From an uncultured Oscillibacter sp. (GTDB taxonomy: Bacteria > Bacillota_A > Clostridia > Oscillospirales > Oscillospiraceae), in NCBI GenBank assembly GCA_948902155.1, contig CAQVQZ010000133.1:1-5981 (forward strand): DNA of 5,981 bases, read 5' to 3'. The notes below the pieces were generated by a model. It was not told the DNA's origin, did no database searches, and saw only the letters and a program-made list of their open reading frames with translations. Shown here in pieces: positions 1 to 3,622 of this stretch; the stretch's first letter is position 1; the number at the start of each line of letters is the position of its first letter. A program made the position numbers and the translations under genes.

Positions 1-181
1 TTTTGTAGAAGGTATGGCTTAAAATGGTCTCCGGCGGATACTTCCACTCCTGATGATAGAGCCCGCCGGTGGAGCGGAAATCCGGGATGCCGGACTCCGT
101 GCTGACGCCCGCGCCGCCGAAAAAGGCGATGGCCCCGGCTTCCGCCGCCCAGGTCTTTAAAGTCTCGACTGCTTCCGTCAT
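1..181 (-). CDS. Sir2-family NAD-dependent protein deacylase (N-terminal part, cut by window edge)
   Basis: The first 60 residues are visible on the minus strand, starting at the ATG at 181 behind a good ribosome binding site (AGGGAGGGA, 8 or fewer bases upstream). The segment FFGGAGVSTESGIPDFRS at about residues 20-37 is the classic Sir2 nucleotide-binding signature (GAGxSxxSGIPDFR), where the first glycines cradle NAD and the DFR stretch lies beside the nicotinamide pocket. Sirtuins remove acetyl or other acyl groups from lysines using NAD as co-substrate, in the cytoplasm. In bacteria this is usually the CobB/SrtN type, acting for example on acetyl-CoA synthetase. The zinc-binding cysteines and the catalytic histidine lie beyond the window edge, so integrity and subclass cannot be judged. 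It is divergent from the ArsC-like gene. Family assignment is very sure; substrate is unknown. Confidence 0.95.
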   Translation of the reverse strand, partial: MTEAVETLKTWAAEAGAIAFFGGAGVSTESGIPDFRSTGGLYHQEWKYPPETILSHTFYK

Positions 182-199
182 AATGATCCCTCCCTGCGG

Positions 200-207
200 A
201 TTATAAT
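200..207. promoter_or_regulatory. Palindromic -10-like element between divergent genes
   Basis: ATTATAAT is its own reverse complement, so it offers a TATAAT -10 hexamer in both directions (200-205 on minus, 202-207 on plus). It lies 19 bp upstream of the Sir2 start and 56 bp upstream of the ArsC-like start. I see no convincing -35 hexamer at 16-18 bp in either direction, so a shared divergent promoter is a suggestion only. Confidence 0.3.
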
Positions 208-263
208 AAAATCGGCAGCCGGCTGAACCGTCCGTTCCGGCGGGCCCAGAAGGAGAACGCCTT

Positions 264-599
264 ATGAACATTCAAATCTTCGGCTCCCCCAAGTGCTTTG
301 AAACCAAAAAGGCCCAGCGCTGGTTCAAGGAGCGCCGGATCAAGTTTCAGTACGTCGATCTGCCCTCAAAGGGATTATCCCCCAGAGAGTACCAGTCCGT
401 CAAGAGCAAAGTTGGCTTTGAGAACCTGGTAAACACCAAATGCCGGGCCTATGAGGACCTGTACATGGCTTACATCACCCCCGCCGCCCGGGAGGAGAAG
501 CTGCTGGAGAACCCGGTCCTCTTCCGCACGCCCATCGTCCGCAACGGCAGAGAGGCCACGGTGGGATACCGCCCCGAGGTCTGGGCGGCCTGGGAATAA
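264..599 (+). CDS. ArsC/Spx-like thioredoxin-fold protein (arsenate reductase family)
   Basis: A 111-residue protein, the usual size of the ArsC/Spx/YffB family. It opens with a beta strand (MNIQIFGSPKC) leading to a single N-terminal cysteine, C11, followed by FETKKAQRWFKE. This is the family pattern of a nucleophilic cysteine at the start of helix 1. The motif is CxxT rather than the CxxC of redox-active Spx. NTKCRAY (57-63) matches the conserved middle motif, and TPIVRNG (89-95) gives the cis-proline plus an arginine (R93), the anion-binding position in ArsC. YRPEVW closes the fold. Proteins of this clade in Clostridia are often annotated arsenate reductase without proof; a general glutaredoxin-coupled reductase is equally possible. 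No ars operon genes are nearby. The start is set by AAGGAG at 250-255, 8 bp upstream. The YihY gene follows after 49 bp and may be co-transcribed. Confidence 0.9.
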   Translation: MNIQIFGSPKCFETKKAQRWFKERRIKFQYVDLPSKGLSPREYQSVKSKVGFENLVNTKCRAYEDLYMAYITPAAREEKLLENPVLFRTPIVRNGREATVGYRPEVWAAWE

Positions 600-648
600 A
601 CCGGGGGCAGGCGCCCCGCAGCATGAGAGGAAGGCTGGTGACGCGTCC

Positions 649-1479
649 ATGAAGCGCAAGCTGCCCCGGGGAATCTATCTCCTGCTCCAGCGCTACTTCC
701 GCCACGGCGTGGGGGTCCAGAGCGCCGCTTTGGCGTTTTATCTGCTGTTCATGATCTTCCCCTTCCTGATCTTCATCAGCGCCCTGCTGGGCCTTCTGGA
801 CCTGAACGTCACCGCCATCCTGCTGGCCCTGGGGGAGTTTCTGCCCCGGGACGTGGTGGACATCGTCCGGGCCTACCTGGTCCATGTGGGGGGGAACCCC
901 AGCCCCAAGCTGATGGTCTTCGGCCTGTTCTTCTCCATCTGGTTCCCCATGCGGGCCACCAACGCCCTGATGGTCTCCGTCCGGACCGCCTATCACCTGG
1001 GGCCCCCCAAGCGGGCGGTGGTCCACCGGCTGAAAACCCTGCTCTACACCGTGGTGCTGATCTCCGCCATCGCCCTGACCCTGACCCTGATGACCGTGGG
1101 GGACCGGCTGCTGGGCTACGCGGTGGGGAACTTCCGCCTGCCGTTGTTCCTGGCGGAGCTGTGGGCCCGGATGCGCTTTCCGGCGGCGGCGGTGGTGGGG
1201 TACTTCGCCCTCTTCTTCCTCTACGCCCTGGCCCAGGACGACCGCCAGCCCTGGCGGAACATCTGGCCCGGCACCCTGGCGGCCCTGGCGGCGTGGATGC
1301 TCCTGAGCTGGCTGTACGCCATGTATGTGGAGAGCTTCGCCAATTACTCCCTGCTCTACGGGTCCATCGGCGCGGTGGTGGTGCTGATGATCTGGCTCTA
1401 CATGTCCGCCAACGTCCTCATACTGGGGGCGGAGCTCAACGGGACCCTGGTGGCCCTGCGGAAGGAGGCGGGGGCGTGA
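649..1479 (+). CDS. YihY/virulence factor BrkB family integral membrane protein
   Basis: A 276-residue polytopic membrane protein. Six hydrophobic segments are visible at roughly 25-50, 85-111, 129-152, 176-196, 205-229 and 235-262. Family landmarks include the early AALAFYLLFMIFPFL stretch (about 27-41), the SIWFPMRATNALMVS helix (about 96-110), YSLLYGSIGAVVVLMIWLY (233-251) and the terminal LILGAELNG (257-265). The family was once called RNase BN in error; its members are inner-membrane proteins of unsettled function, sometimes described as transporters. The reading frame is open back to 451, but that part overlaps the ArsC-like gene in another frame and has no family similarity. I therefore place the start at the ATG at 649, where the basic MKRK precedes the family region. 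AGGAAGG at 628-634 is the likely ribosome binding site, with a rather long 14-bp spacing. The last 44 bp overlap the convergent SnoaL-like gene. Confidence 0.92.
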   Translation: MKRKLPRGIYLLLQRYFRHGVGVQSAALAFYLLFMIFPFLIFISALLGLLDLNVTAILLALGEFLPRDVVDIVRAYLVHVGGNPSPKLMVFGLFFSIWFPMRATNALMVSVRTAYHLGPPKRAVVHRLKTLLYTVVLISAIALTLTLMTVGDRLLGYAVGNFRLPLFLAELWARMRFPAAAVVGYFALFFLYALAQDDRQPWRNIWPGTLAALAAWMLLSWLYAMYVESFANYSLLYGSIGAVVVLMIWLYMSANVLILGAELNGTLVALRKEAGA

Positions 1480-1846
1480 GGCCCGTTTGCTGCTCGATGG
1501 GGAGGCCGTGCTGCTTCAGGAAGGAGAGCTTGTCCCAATAGCCCCGCTGGAAGGCGATTTTCCCGCCCTCCACCCGGAAGAACCCGCAGCCCCGCAGGCC
1601 CAGCGGGTCCCGCCACTCCAGAATCGCCCACGGCCCGTCCTCGAAGAGGTTTTCCACGATGCACACCATCTTGGCGGCGGCAAATTCCCCGGCGAACATC
1701 TCCCGGATGGCGGCCCGGCCCCGGACCGGCTCGTTGGCCACCTGGTGGTTCACCGCGTCCTCCCGGTACAGGGCGGAGACGGCCTCCGCGTCCCCGGCGT
1801 TAAAGGCCTCCACCCAGAGCCGAACGACTTCCTTGGGCCTTAGCAT
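1436..1846 (-). CDS. SnoaL-like / NTF2-fold family protein
   Basis: A 136-residue protein whose first ~113 residues are a typical small NTF2-like (cone-shaped alpha+beta barrel) domain. VVRLWVEAFNAGDAEAVSALY forms the two N-terminal helices, YREDAVNHQ follows, and then PVRGRAAIREMF, which is the classic 'G-x-x-A-I-R-x-x-F' segment of SnoaL-like proteins. The later strands are VENLFEDGPWAILEWRD, CGFFRVEGGKIAFQRGYWD and a final KLSFLKQHG. Family members bind small hydrophobic ligands or act as isomerases or cyclases; the substrate here is unknown. The start is supported by AAGGAGAGG about 8 bp upstream. The tail from about residue 114 on is proline/glycine-rich (TPPPPSAGPPGS) and is encoded antisense to the end of the YihY gene, so it is probably a non-conserved extension read through until the first stop. 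Fold call is strong, function open. Confidence 0.9.
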   Translation of the reverse strand: MLRPKEVVRLWVEAFNAGDAEAVSALYREDAVNHQVANEPVRGRAAIREMFAGEFAAAKMVCIVENLFEDGPWAILEWRDPLGLRGCGFFRVEGGKIAFQRGYWDKLSFLKQHGLPIEQQTGLTPPPPSAGPPGSR

Positions 1847-1882
1847 AACGATCCTCTCCTTTTTATAAAGCTGGATTTCGGA

Positions 1883-1980
1883 CCGCCGCTATGCGGCGGT
1901 TGGCCTCGAAACGCGCCTGCGGGCGCAGGCCTTTCCGCTGCGCAGTGTTCCCGCTCCTCTTGGGGGCGGGAATCTTTTTT
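1883..1980 (+). repeat. Structured intergenic repeat, copy 1
   Basis: The first 51 bases (1883-1933) are identical to 3424-3474, and similarity continues with a few changes to about 1980, a span of about 100 bp. The unit is a chain of hairpins: CCGCCGC-TAT-GCGGCGG, then GCCTGC-GGGC-GCAGGC, then a GCTGCGCAG near-palindrome, then a terminator hairpin with T-run. A short GTCAAA follows at 2000-2005 and recurs after copy 2. It lies upstream of, and opposite to, the SnoaL-like gene. I read the unit in the plus direction because the T-run is there. It has no coding capacity. It could be a dispersed palindromic repeat (REP/MITE-like) that carries a terminator. Confidence 0.85.
1950..1980 (+). terminator. 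Rho-independent terminator inside repeat copy 1
   Basis: CCCGCTCC (1950-1957) pairs with GGGGCGGG (1963-1970) through one T-G wobble, and is followed by AATCTTTTTT. It would stop plus-strand transcription ahead of the promoter at 2034. No plus-strand gene lies directly before it, apart from possible read-through from YihY. Confidence 0.7.
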
Positions 1981-2033
1981 ATCATGAGGGGGACATTTTG
2001 TCAAATACCGTCCCGGCGGCGGCAAGGGGGGGC

Positions 2034-2062
2034 TTGCATTGCCGTGGAAATCCTGCTATAAT
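2034..2062 (+). promoter_or_regulatory. Sigma-A-type promoter of the candidate structured RNA
   Basis: TTGCAT (2034-2039) and a perfect TATAAT (2057-2062) are separated by exactly 17 bp. The expected start, 7 bp after the -10, is G2069, the first base of the long closing helix of the RNA described below. GCAAG/CTTGC (2022-2026 and 2033-2037) form a small inverted repeat overlapping the -35, a possible but weak operator. Confidence 0.75.
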
Positions 2063-2068
2063 CGACCT

Positions 2069-2303
2069 GGAAAACAAAAATGCGGCAGCCGGCGGGCGCT
2101 GACAACACCCGTCGGCCTGCACAGGTGCAATACCCACCTACACAACGGCCGAACGGCCGCACCGCATGGGAATATTATACGACAATCCGGCCCCTGACGC
2201 AAGGGGCGGGTTTTACCGTTGTATTTCTTCTGCCGTGTCCGCATGAAGAGCGTTCGCTTCTCGCGCTGTGTAGGGCTTTACCTGCACGGCGTTTTTGTTT
2301 TCC
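2069..2303 (+). ncRNA. Candidate structured non-coding RNA, ~235 nt
   Basis: The predicted first 15 transcribed bases, GGAAAACAAAAATGC (2069-2083), pair with GCGTTTTTGTTTTCC (2289-2303) through 14 Watson-Crick pairs and one G-U. GCAG (2085-2088) can then pair with CTGC (2282-2285). Inside lie several local helices: GCCGGCGGG/CCCGTCGGC (2088-2096/2108-2116, one wobble), AGGTG/CACCT (2123-2127/2135-2139), CGGCC-GAAC-GGCCG at 2146-2159, GCCCCT/AGGGGC (2190-2195/2202-2207), and GTGTAGG/CCTGCAC (2268-2274/2281-2287, one wobble). Some of these are alternatives to one another. The last hairpin plus the T-rich 3' strand (GGCGTTTTTGTTTT) could also terminate transcription. There is no convincing reading frame. 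I do not recognise the family; I see no SRP, tmRNA or RNase P signature, and the branched fold is unlike the simple rod of 6S RNA. It could instead be a long leader of the gene at 2453. Confidence 0.6.
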
Positions 2304-2317
2304 ACCCGGCGGGTTCA

Positions 2318-2389
2318 CCGGGGGCGGAACCGCCCCCGGGCCGCTGCGGTGGAACGCAATACGGAGGGACGGGCGCCGGGGCCCGTCCC
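2318..2389. other. Two strong GC-rich hairpins in the leader of the next gene
   Basis: CCGGGGGCGG (2318-2327) and CCGCCCCCGG (2330-2339) form a perfect 10-bp inverted repeat around AA. GGGACGGGC (2366-2374) pairs with GCCCGTCCC (2381-2389) around a 6-base loop. Neither is followed by a T-run on the plus strand, so they are not normal terminators. They may protect an RNA end or occur as cruciform-prone palindromes. Together with 2390-2439, where I see nothing further, they fill the space between the candidate RNA and the ribosome binding site at 2440. Confidence 0.5.
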
Positions 2390-2452
2390 GAAAAAGGGAG
2401 GCGCGGGGGTTTCAAACCATGCCCGGAGAAATTGGAAAGAAGGAGAACGCTT

Positions 2453-2935
2453 ATGTATATTGTCATCATCCTGCTGTTCATCGCGTTCCTCGTCTGGATG
2501 TGCGTCGCCATAACGCGGGCCTGGAACAAGGGCGCGTCCCGGCGGCGGACGGGGGCGGAGGCCCAGGCGGCCCGCCACGGCGGGCGGTACGTCCTGGAGT
2601 GGGACGGCCCCCGGGCCCAGGGGGCGGCGGACGGGGAGTTCGGCCCCCTGCTGGTGGAGATCCCCAAAAAGTCCGGCGGGGACGGCGTTCGGTTTTACGA
2701 GCAGGGCCTGACCGTGGGGGGCAAGCGGGTCGCCTACGCGGAGCTGAAGGACGTGGCCTTCATCCCCGGCATCGGCGGCGGCCTTACCCCGGCGCAGAAG
2801 ATGCGGAATTCCTCCGTGCTGTGGCTCTACCGGAAGAAGGGCTCCACCATCGGCATCCGGGATATGAGCTACCGCTTCGACAAGCAGACCATGGAGGCCA
2901 TCCAGACGGGCCTGGGCTTCCGGCCTCAGAACTGA
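2453..2935 (+). CDS. Membrane-anchored small protein, possible bacterial PH-like domain; function unknown
   Basis: A 160-residue protein. I do not recognise a named family. Residues 1-21 (MYIVIILLFIAFLVWMCVAI) form one transmembrane anchor with no cleavage site, followed by a positively charged stretch (RAWNKGASRRR), so the rest most likely faces the cytoplasm by the positive-inside rule. From about 63 to 156 the pattern is alternating strands ending in a helix: GVRFYEQGLTVGGKRVAYAEL, DVAFIP, SVLWLYRKKGSTIGI, then a final helix DKQTMEAIQTGLGF. The 'L-x-V-x-x-K-x-V-x-Y-x-E-L-K-D-V' style is typical of bacterial PH-like domains, but this is inference from pattern only. The start at 2453 is set by AAGGAG (2440-2445, 7-bp spacing). 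The leader AGAAGGAGAACGC is shared with the ArsC-like gene. The frame is open further upstream, but that part overlaps the structured RNA and has no protein character. Confidence 0.8.
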   Translation: MYIVIILLFIAFLVWMCVAITRAWNKGASRRRTGAEAQAARHGGRYVLEWDGPRAQGAADGEFGPLLVEIPKKSGGDGVRFYEQGLTVGGKRVAYAELKDVAFIPGIGGGLTPAQKMRNSSVLWLYRKKGSTIGIRDMSYRFDKQTMEAIQTGLGFRPQN

Positions 2936-2952
2936 AAAAGGGGCCGCCCGGC

Positions 2953-2981
2953 TTGGCAGCGTCCCCTTCGACTGCTATAAT
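2953..2981 (+). promoter_or_regulatory. Near-consensus sigma-A promoter at the left edge of the palindromic element
   Basis: TTGGCA (2953-2958), a 17-bp spacer and a perfect TATAAT (2976-2981) make this one of the best promoters in the window. Its predicted start (about 2988) lies inside the inverted-repeat element. No plus-strand reading frame follows before the terminator at 3492, so any product would be a non-coding transcript. The last T of the -10 is the first base of the element's terminal repeat. Confidence 0.6.
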
Positions 2982-3172
2982 ATAGTCAACGCAGTTGAAA
3001 AGAAGCATACACTTCTTTTCAACCGGCGGGCCATAGGCCCGCCGGGGCGCAAAGCGCCTGTGCGTTTCCTATGAAGTCAAGCACAGTGAGCCGCTCACGC
3101 GGCTTACGGCGCTGTAAAACAGCGCCGTATTGAAAAGAATCCTTTGGACTCTTTTCAACTGTGCTGACTATA
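2981..3172. mobile_element. MITE-like palindromic element with 22-bp terminal inverted repeats
   Basis: The ends 2981-3002 (TATAGTCAACGCAGTTGAAAAG) and 3151-3172 (its reverse complement) agree at 20 of 22 positions. The outermost TA on each side could be a target duplication, as in IS630/Tc1-type transposition (inference). The interior has no gene but is almost completely self-complementary, as six hairpins: 2994-3023 (12-bp stem), 3024-3044 (9 bp, ATA loop), 3046-3058 (5 bp, AAA loop), 3086-3107 (9 bp, one wobble), 3105-3129 (11 bp, AAA loop) and 3130-3158 (9 bp plus 3 bp). Such an element would need a transposase from elsewhere. The alternative is a transcribed structured RNA, since a promoter points into it. 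Confidence 0.65.
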
Positions 3173-3240
3173 CAGGTAAAGGGAACGCCGCGCAAGGCGG
3201 CCGGCCCTAGTTCTGGTTTTTAGGAGATCCTAAGAAACCG
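3173..3240. other. Short palindromes between the element and the split small reading frame
   Basis: GCCGC/GCGGC (3187-3191 and 3197-3201) and TTAGGA-GA-TCCTAA (3220-3233) are visible. No reading frame or promoter on the plus strand is convincing. On the minus strand, TTGCGC (3195-3190) stands 17 bp from TATAGT (3172-3167) and would fire into the MITE-like element from its right end; this is weaker than the left-hand promoter. Confidence 0.3.
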
Positions 3241-3263
3241 TCACTGACCAGAGTGGCGGTTTC
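3234..3263. other. 12-bp hairpin overlapping the end of the split minus-strand frame
   Basis: GAAACCGTCACT pairs with AGTGGCGGTTTC (one T-G wobble) around the loop GACCAG. On the minus strand it covers the last codons and the stop of the small frame. It may act as a terminator or 3'-end protector, although only a weak T-content follows in either direction. Confidence 0.5.
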
Positions 3264-3374
3264 TGCATTTCACAATAATCGTCACCGTTTGGACAGCTCT
3301 TAGCGGCTTTGCCGCTTAGAGCTGTCGCATCCCCCTTGCGGGGAAAAGGCTCCGATATGTAATGTGATTCGCAT
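3241..3374 (-). pseudogene. Split small reading frame (micropeptide), interrupted by a 56-bp hairpin insertion
   Basis: On the minus strand an ATG at 3374 follows AAGGAGGTGA (3390-3381) by 6 bp, a ten-base Shine-Dalgarno and the strongest in the window. The frame starts MRITLHIGAF (3374-3345), then enters a hairpin-rich stretch and stops at 3300, giving 24 residues as it stands. Beyond that stretch, 3288-3241 encodes TVTIIVKCRNRHSGQ followed by a stop, in another frame. Removing 56 bases (3289-3344) would join the two parts into a 25-residue peptide. I infer that an insertion broke an original tiny gene. Basic, 'NRHS'-ending small frames of this kind seem familiar to me from Clostridia, but I cannot confirm a family. 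The original product might equally be a leader peptide. Confidence 0.45.
3289..3344. mobile_element. Small hairpin insertion within the micropeptide frame
   Basis: The core is a 35-base inverted repeat (3292-3326). GACAGCTCT pairs with AGAGCTGTC over 9 bp, then after one T-T mismatch AGCGGC pairs with GCCGCT around a TTT loop. A second hairpin, TCCCC-CTTGC-GGGGA, fills 3330-3344. The three-base loops resemble those of the hairpins in the MITE-like element and the repeat copies. The exact borders are inferred from the peptide continuity and could shift by a few bases. Confidence 0.4.
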
Positions 3375-3380
3375 ACGGCC

Positions 3381-3390
3381 TCACCTCCTT
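3381..3390 (-). promoter_or_regulatory. Ten-base Shine-Dalgarno of the split small frame
   Basis: AAGGAGGTGA on the minus strand is complementary to ten bases of the usual 3' end of 16S rRNA and stands 6 bp before the ATG at 3374. Part of it (CCTCC on plus) also pairs with GGAGG at 3392-3396 through a TTCC-type loop, so the site could be sequestered in the transcript. Confidence 0.6.
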
Positions 3391-3423
3391 CCGGAGGACG
3401 TGGCCAGCATCCCGGCCTAAGAG

Positions 3424-3523
3424 CCGCCGCTATGCGGCGGTTGGCCTCGAAACGCGCCTGCGGGCGCAGGCCTTATTCGCTGCGCAGCGTTCCCGCTCCT
3501 CTTGGAGGAGCGGGATTATTTTT
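3424..3523 (+). repeat. Structured intergenic repeat, copy 2
   Basis: Bases 3424-3474 are identical to 1883-1933, and the rest follows copy 1 with scattered changes. The hairpin order is the same: CCGCCGC-TAT-GCGGCGG, GCCTGC-GGGC-GCAGGC, then the full palindrome CGCTGCGCAGCG (3478-3489), then a terminator. This copy is the better folded of the two: where copy 1 has a wobble or mismatch, copy 2 has Watson-Crick pairs. A GTCAAA motif follows at 3541-3546, as after copy 1. It sits just upstream of the spoVAF promoter, in the same direction. Confidence 0.85.
3492..3523 (+). terminator. Strong Rho-independent terminator inside repeat copy 2
   Basis: CCCGCTCCTC (3492-3501) and GAGGAGCGGG (3505-3514) form a perfect 10-bp stem with a TTG loop, followed by ATTATTTTT. 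It would insulate the forespore promoter of spoVAF from transcription coming from the left, including that from the promoter at 2953. Confidence 0.85.
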
Positions 3524-3569
3524 CATCCGGCGGGCGGTTTGTCAAACTTCTCCCTCCGCCGCCTGTTCA

Positions 3570-3600
3570 TGGATAATCCTGCCCCCGCCCGCGCATACTA
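3570..3600 (+). promoter_or_regulatory. Forespore sigma-G-type promoter of spoVAF
   Basis: TGGATA (3570-3575), an 18-bp spacer and CATACTA (3594-3600) fit the known Bacillus sigma-G consensus (TGAATA-like, 17-18 bp, CATACTA-like) with one -35 mismatch. The predicted start is at about 3606, giving a leader of roughly 17 bases that begins shortly before the AGGAGGT at 3612-3618. The spoVA genes of Bacillus subtilis are known sigma-G targets, so the motif and the gene agree. Sigma-F recognises similar sequences and cannot be excluded. Confidence 0.75.
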
Positions 3601-3622
3601 CCTCCATTTCCAGGAGGTGCGC

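Noticed and set aside
451..648. N-terminal extension of the YihY frame
   Set aside because: It overlaps the ArsC-like gene in another frame, has no family similarity and no ribosome binding site.
475..1026. 183-residue minus-strand frame opposite the YihY gene
   Set aside because: Low-complexity composition, no ribosome binding site, and fully antisense to a recognisable membrane protein.
2188..2215. Terminator ending a shorter RNA (GCCCCT/AGGGGC then GGGTTTT)
   Set aside because: Only a 6-bp core and four Ts with a GGG in front; the long helix 2069-2083/2289-2303 argues for a transcript that continues past it.
2240..2264. tRNA-like T-loop (GTTCGCTTC) suggesting a tRNA or tmRNA
   Set aside because: The T-loop adenine is absent, the flanking arm does not form five pairs, and no acceptor or anticodon arm is present.
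2934..2969. Terminator after the 160-residue gene (GGGG-CGC with GCG-CCCC)
   Set aside because: The stem is broken by a mismatch and there is no T-run, and the same bases form the -35 region of the promoter at 2953.
2080..2985. 301-residue plus-strand frame across the structured RNA and the 160-residue gene
   Set aside because: Arginine/glycine-rich shadow in a different frame from the membrane-anchored protein; its first part coincides with the predicted helices.
2981..3546. CRISPR array
   Set aside because: The repeats are inverted hairpins of different sequence and spacing, without regular direct repeats or spacers.
3539..3622. Longer spoVAF start at TTG 3539 or ATG 3569
   Set aside because: These starts would lie upstream of the predicted sigma-G transcription start and lack a Shine-Dalgarno; the ATG at 3623 has AGGAGGT.
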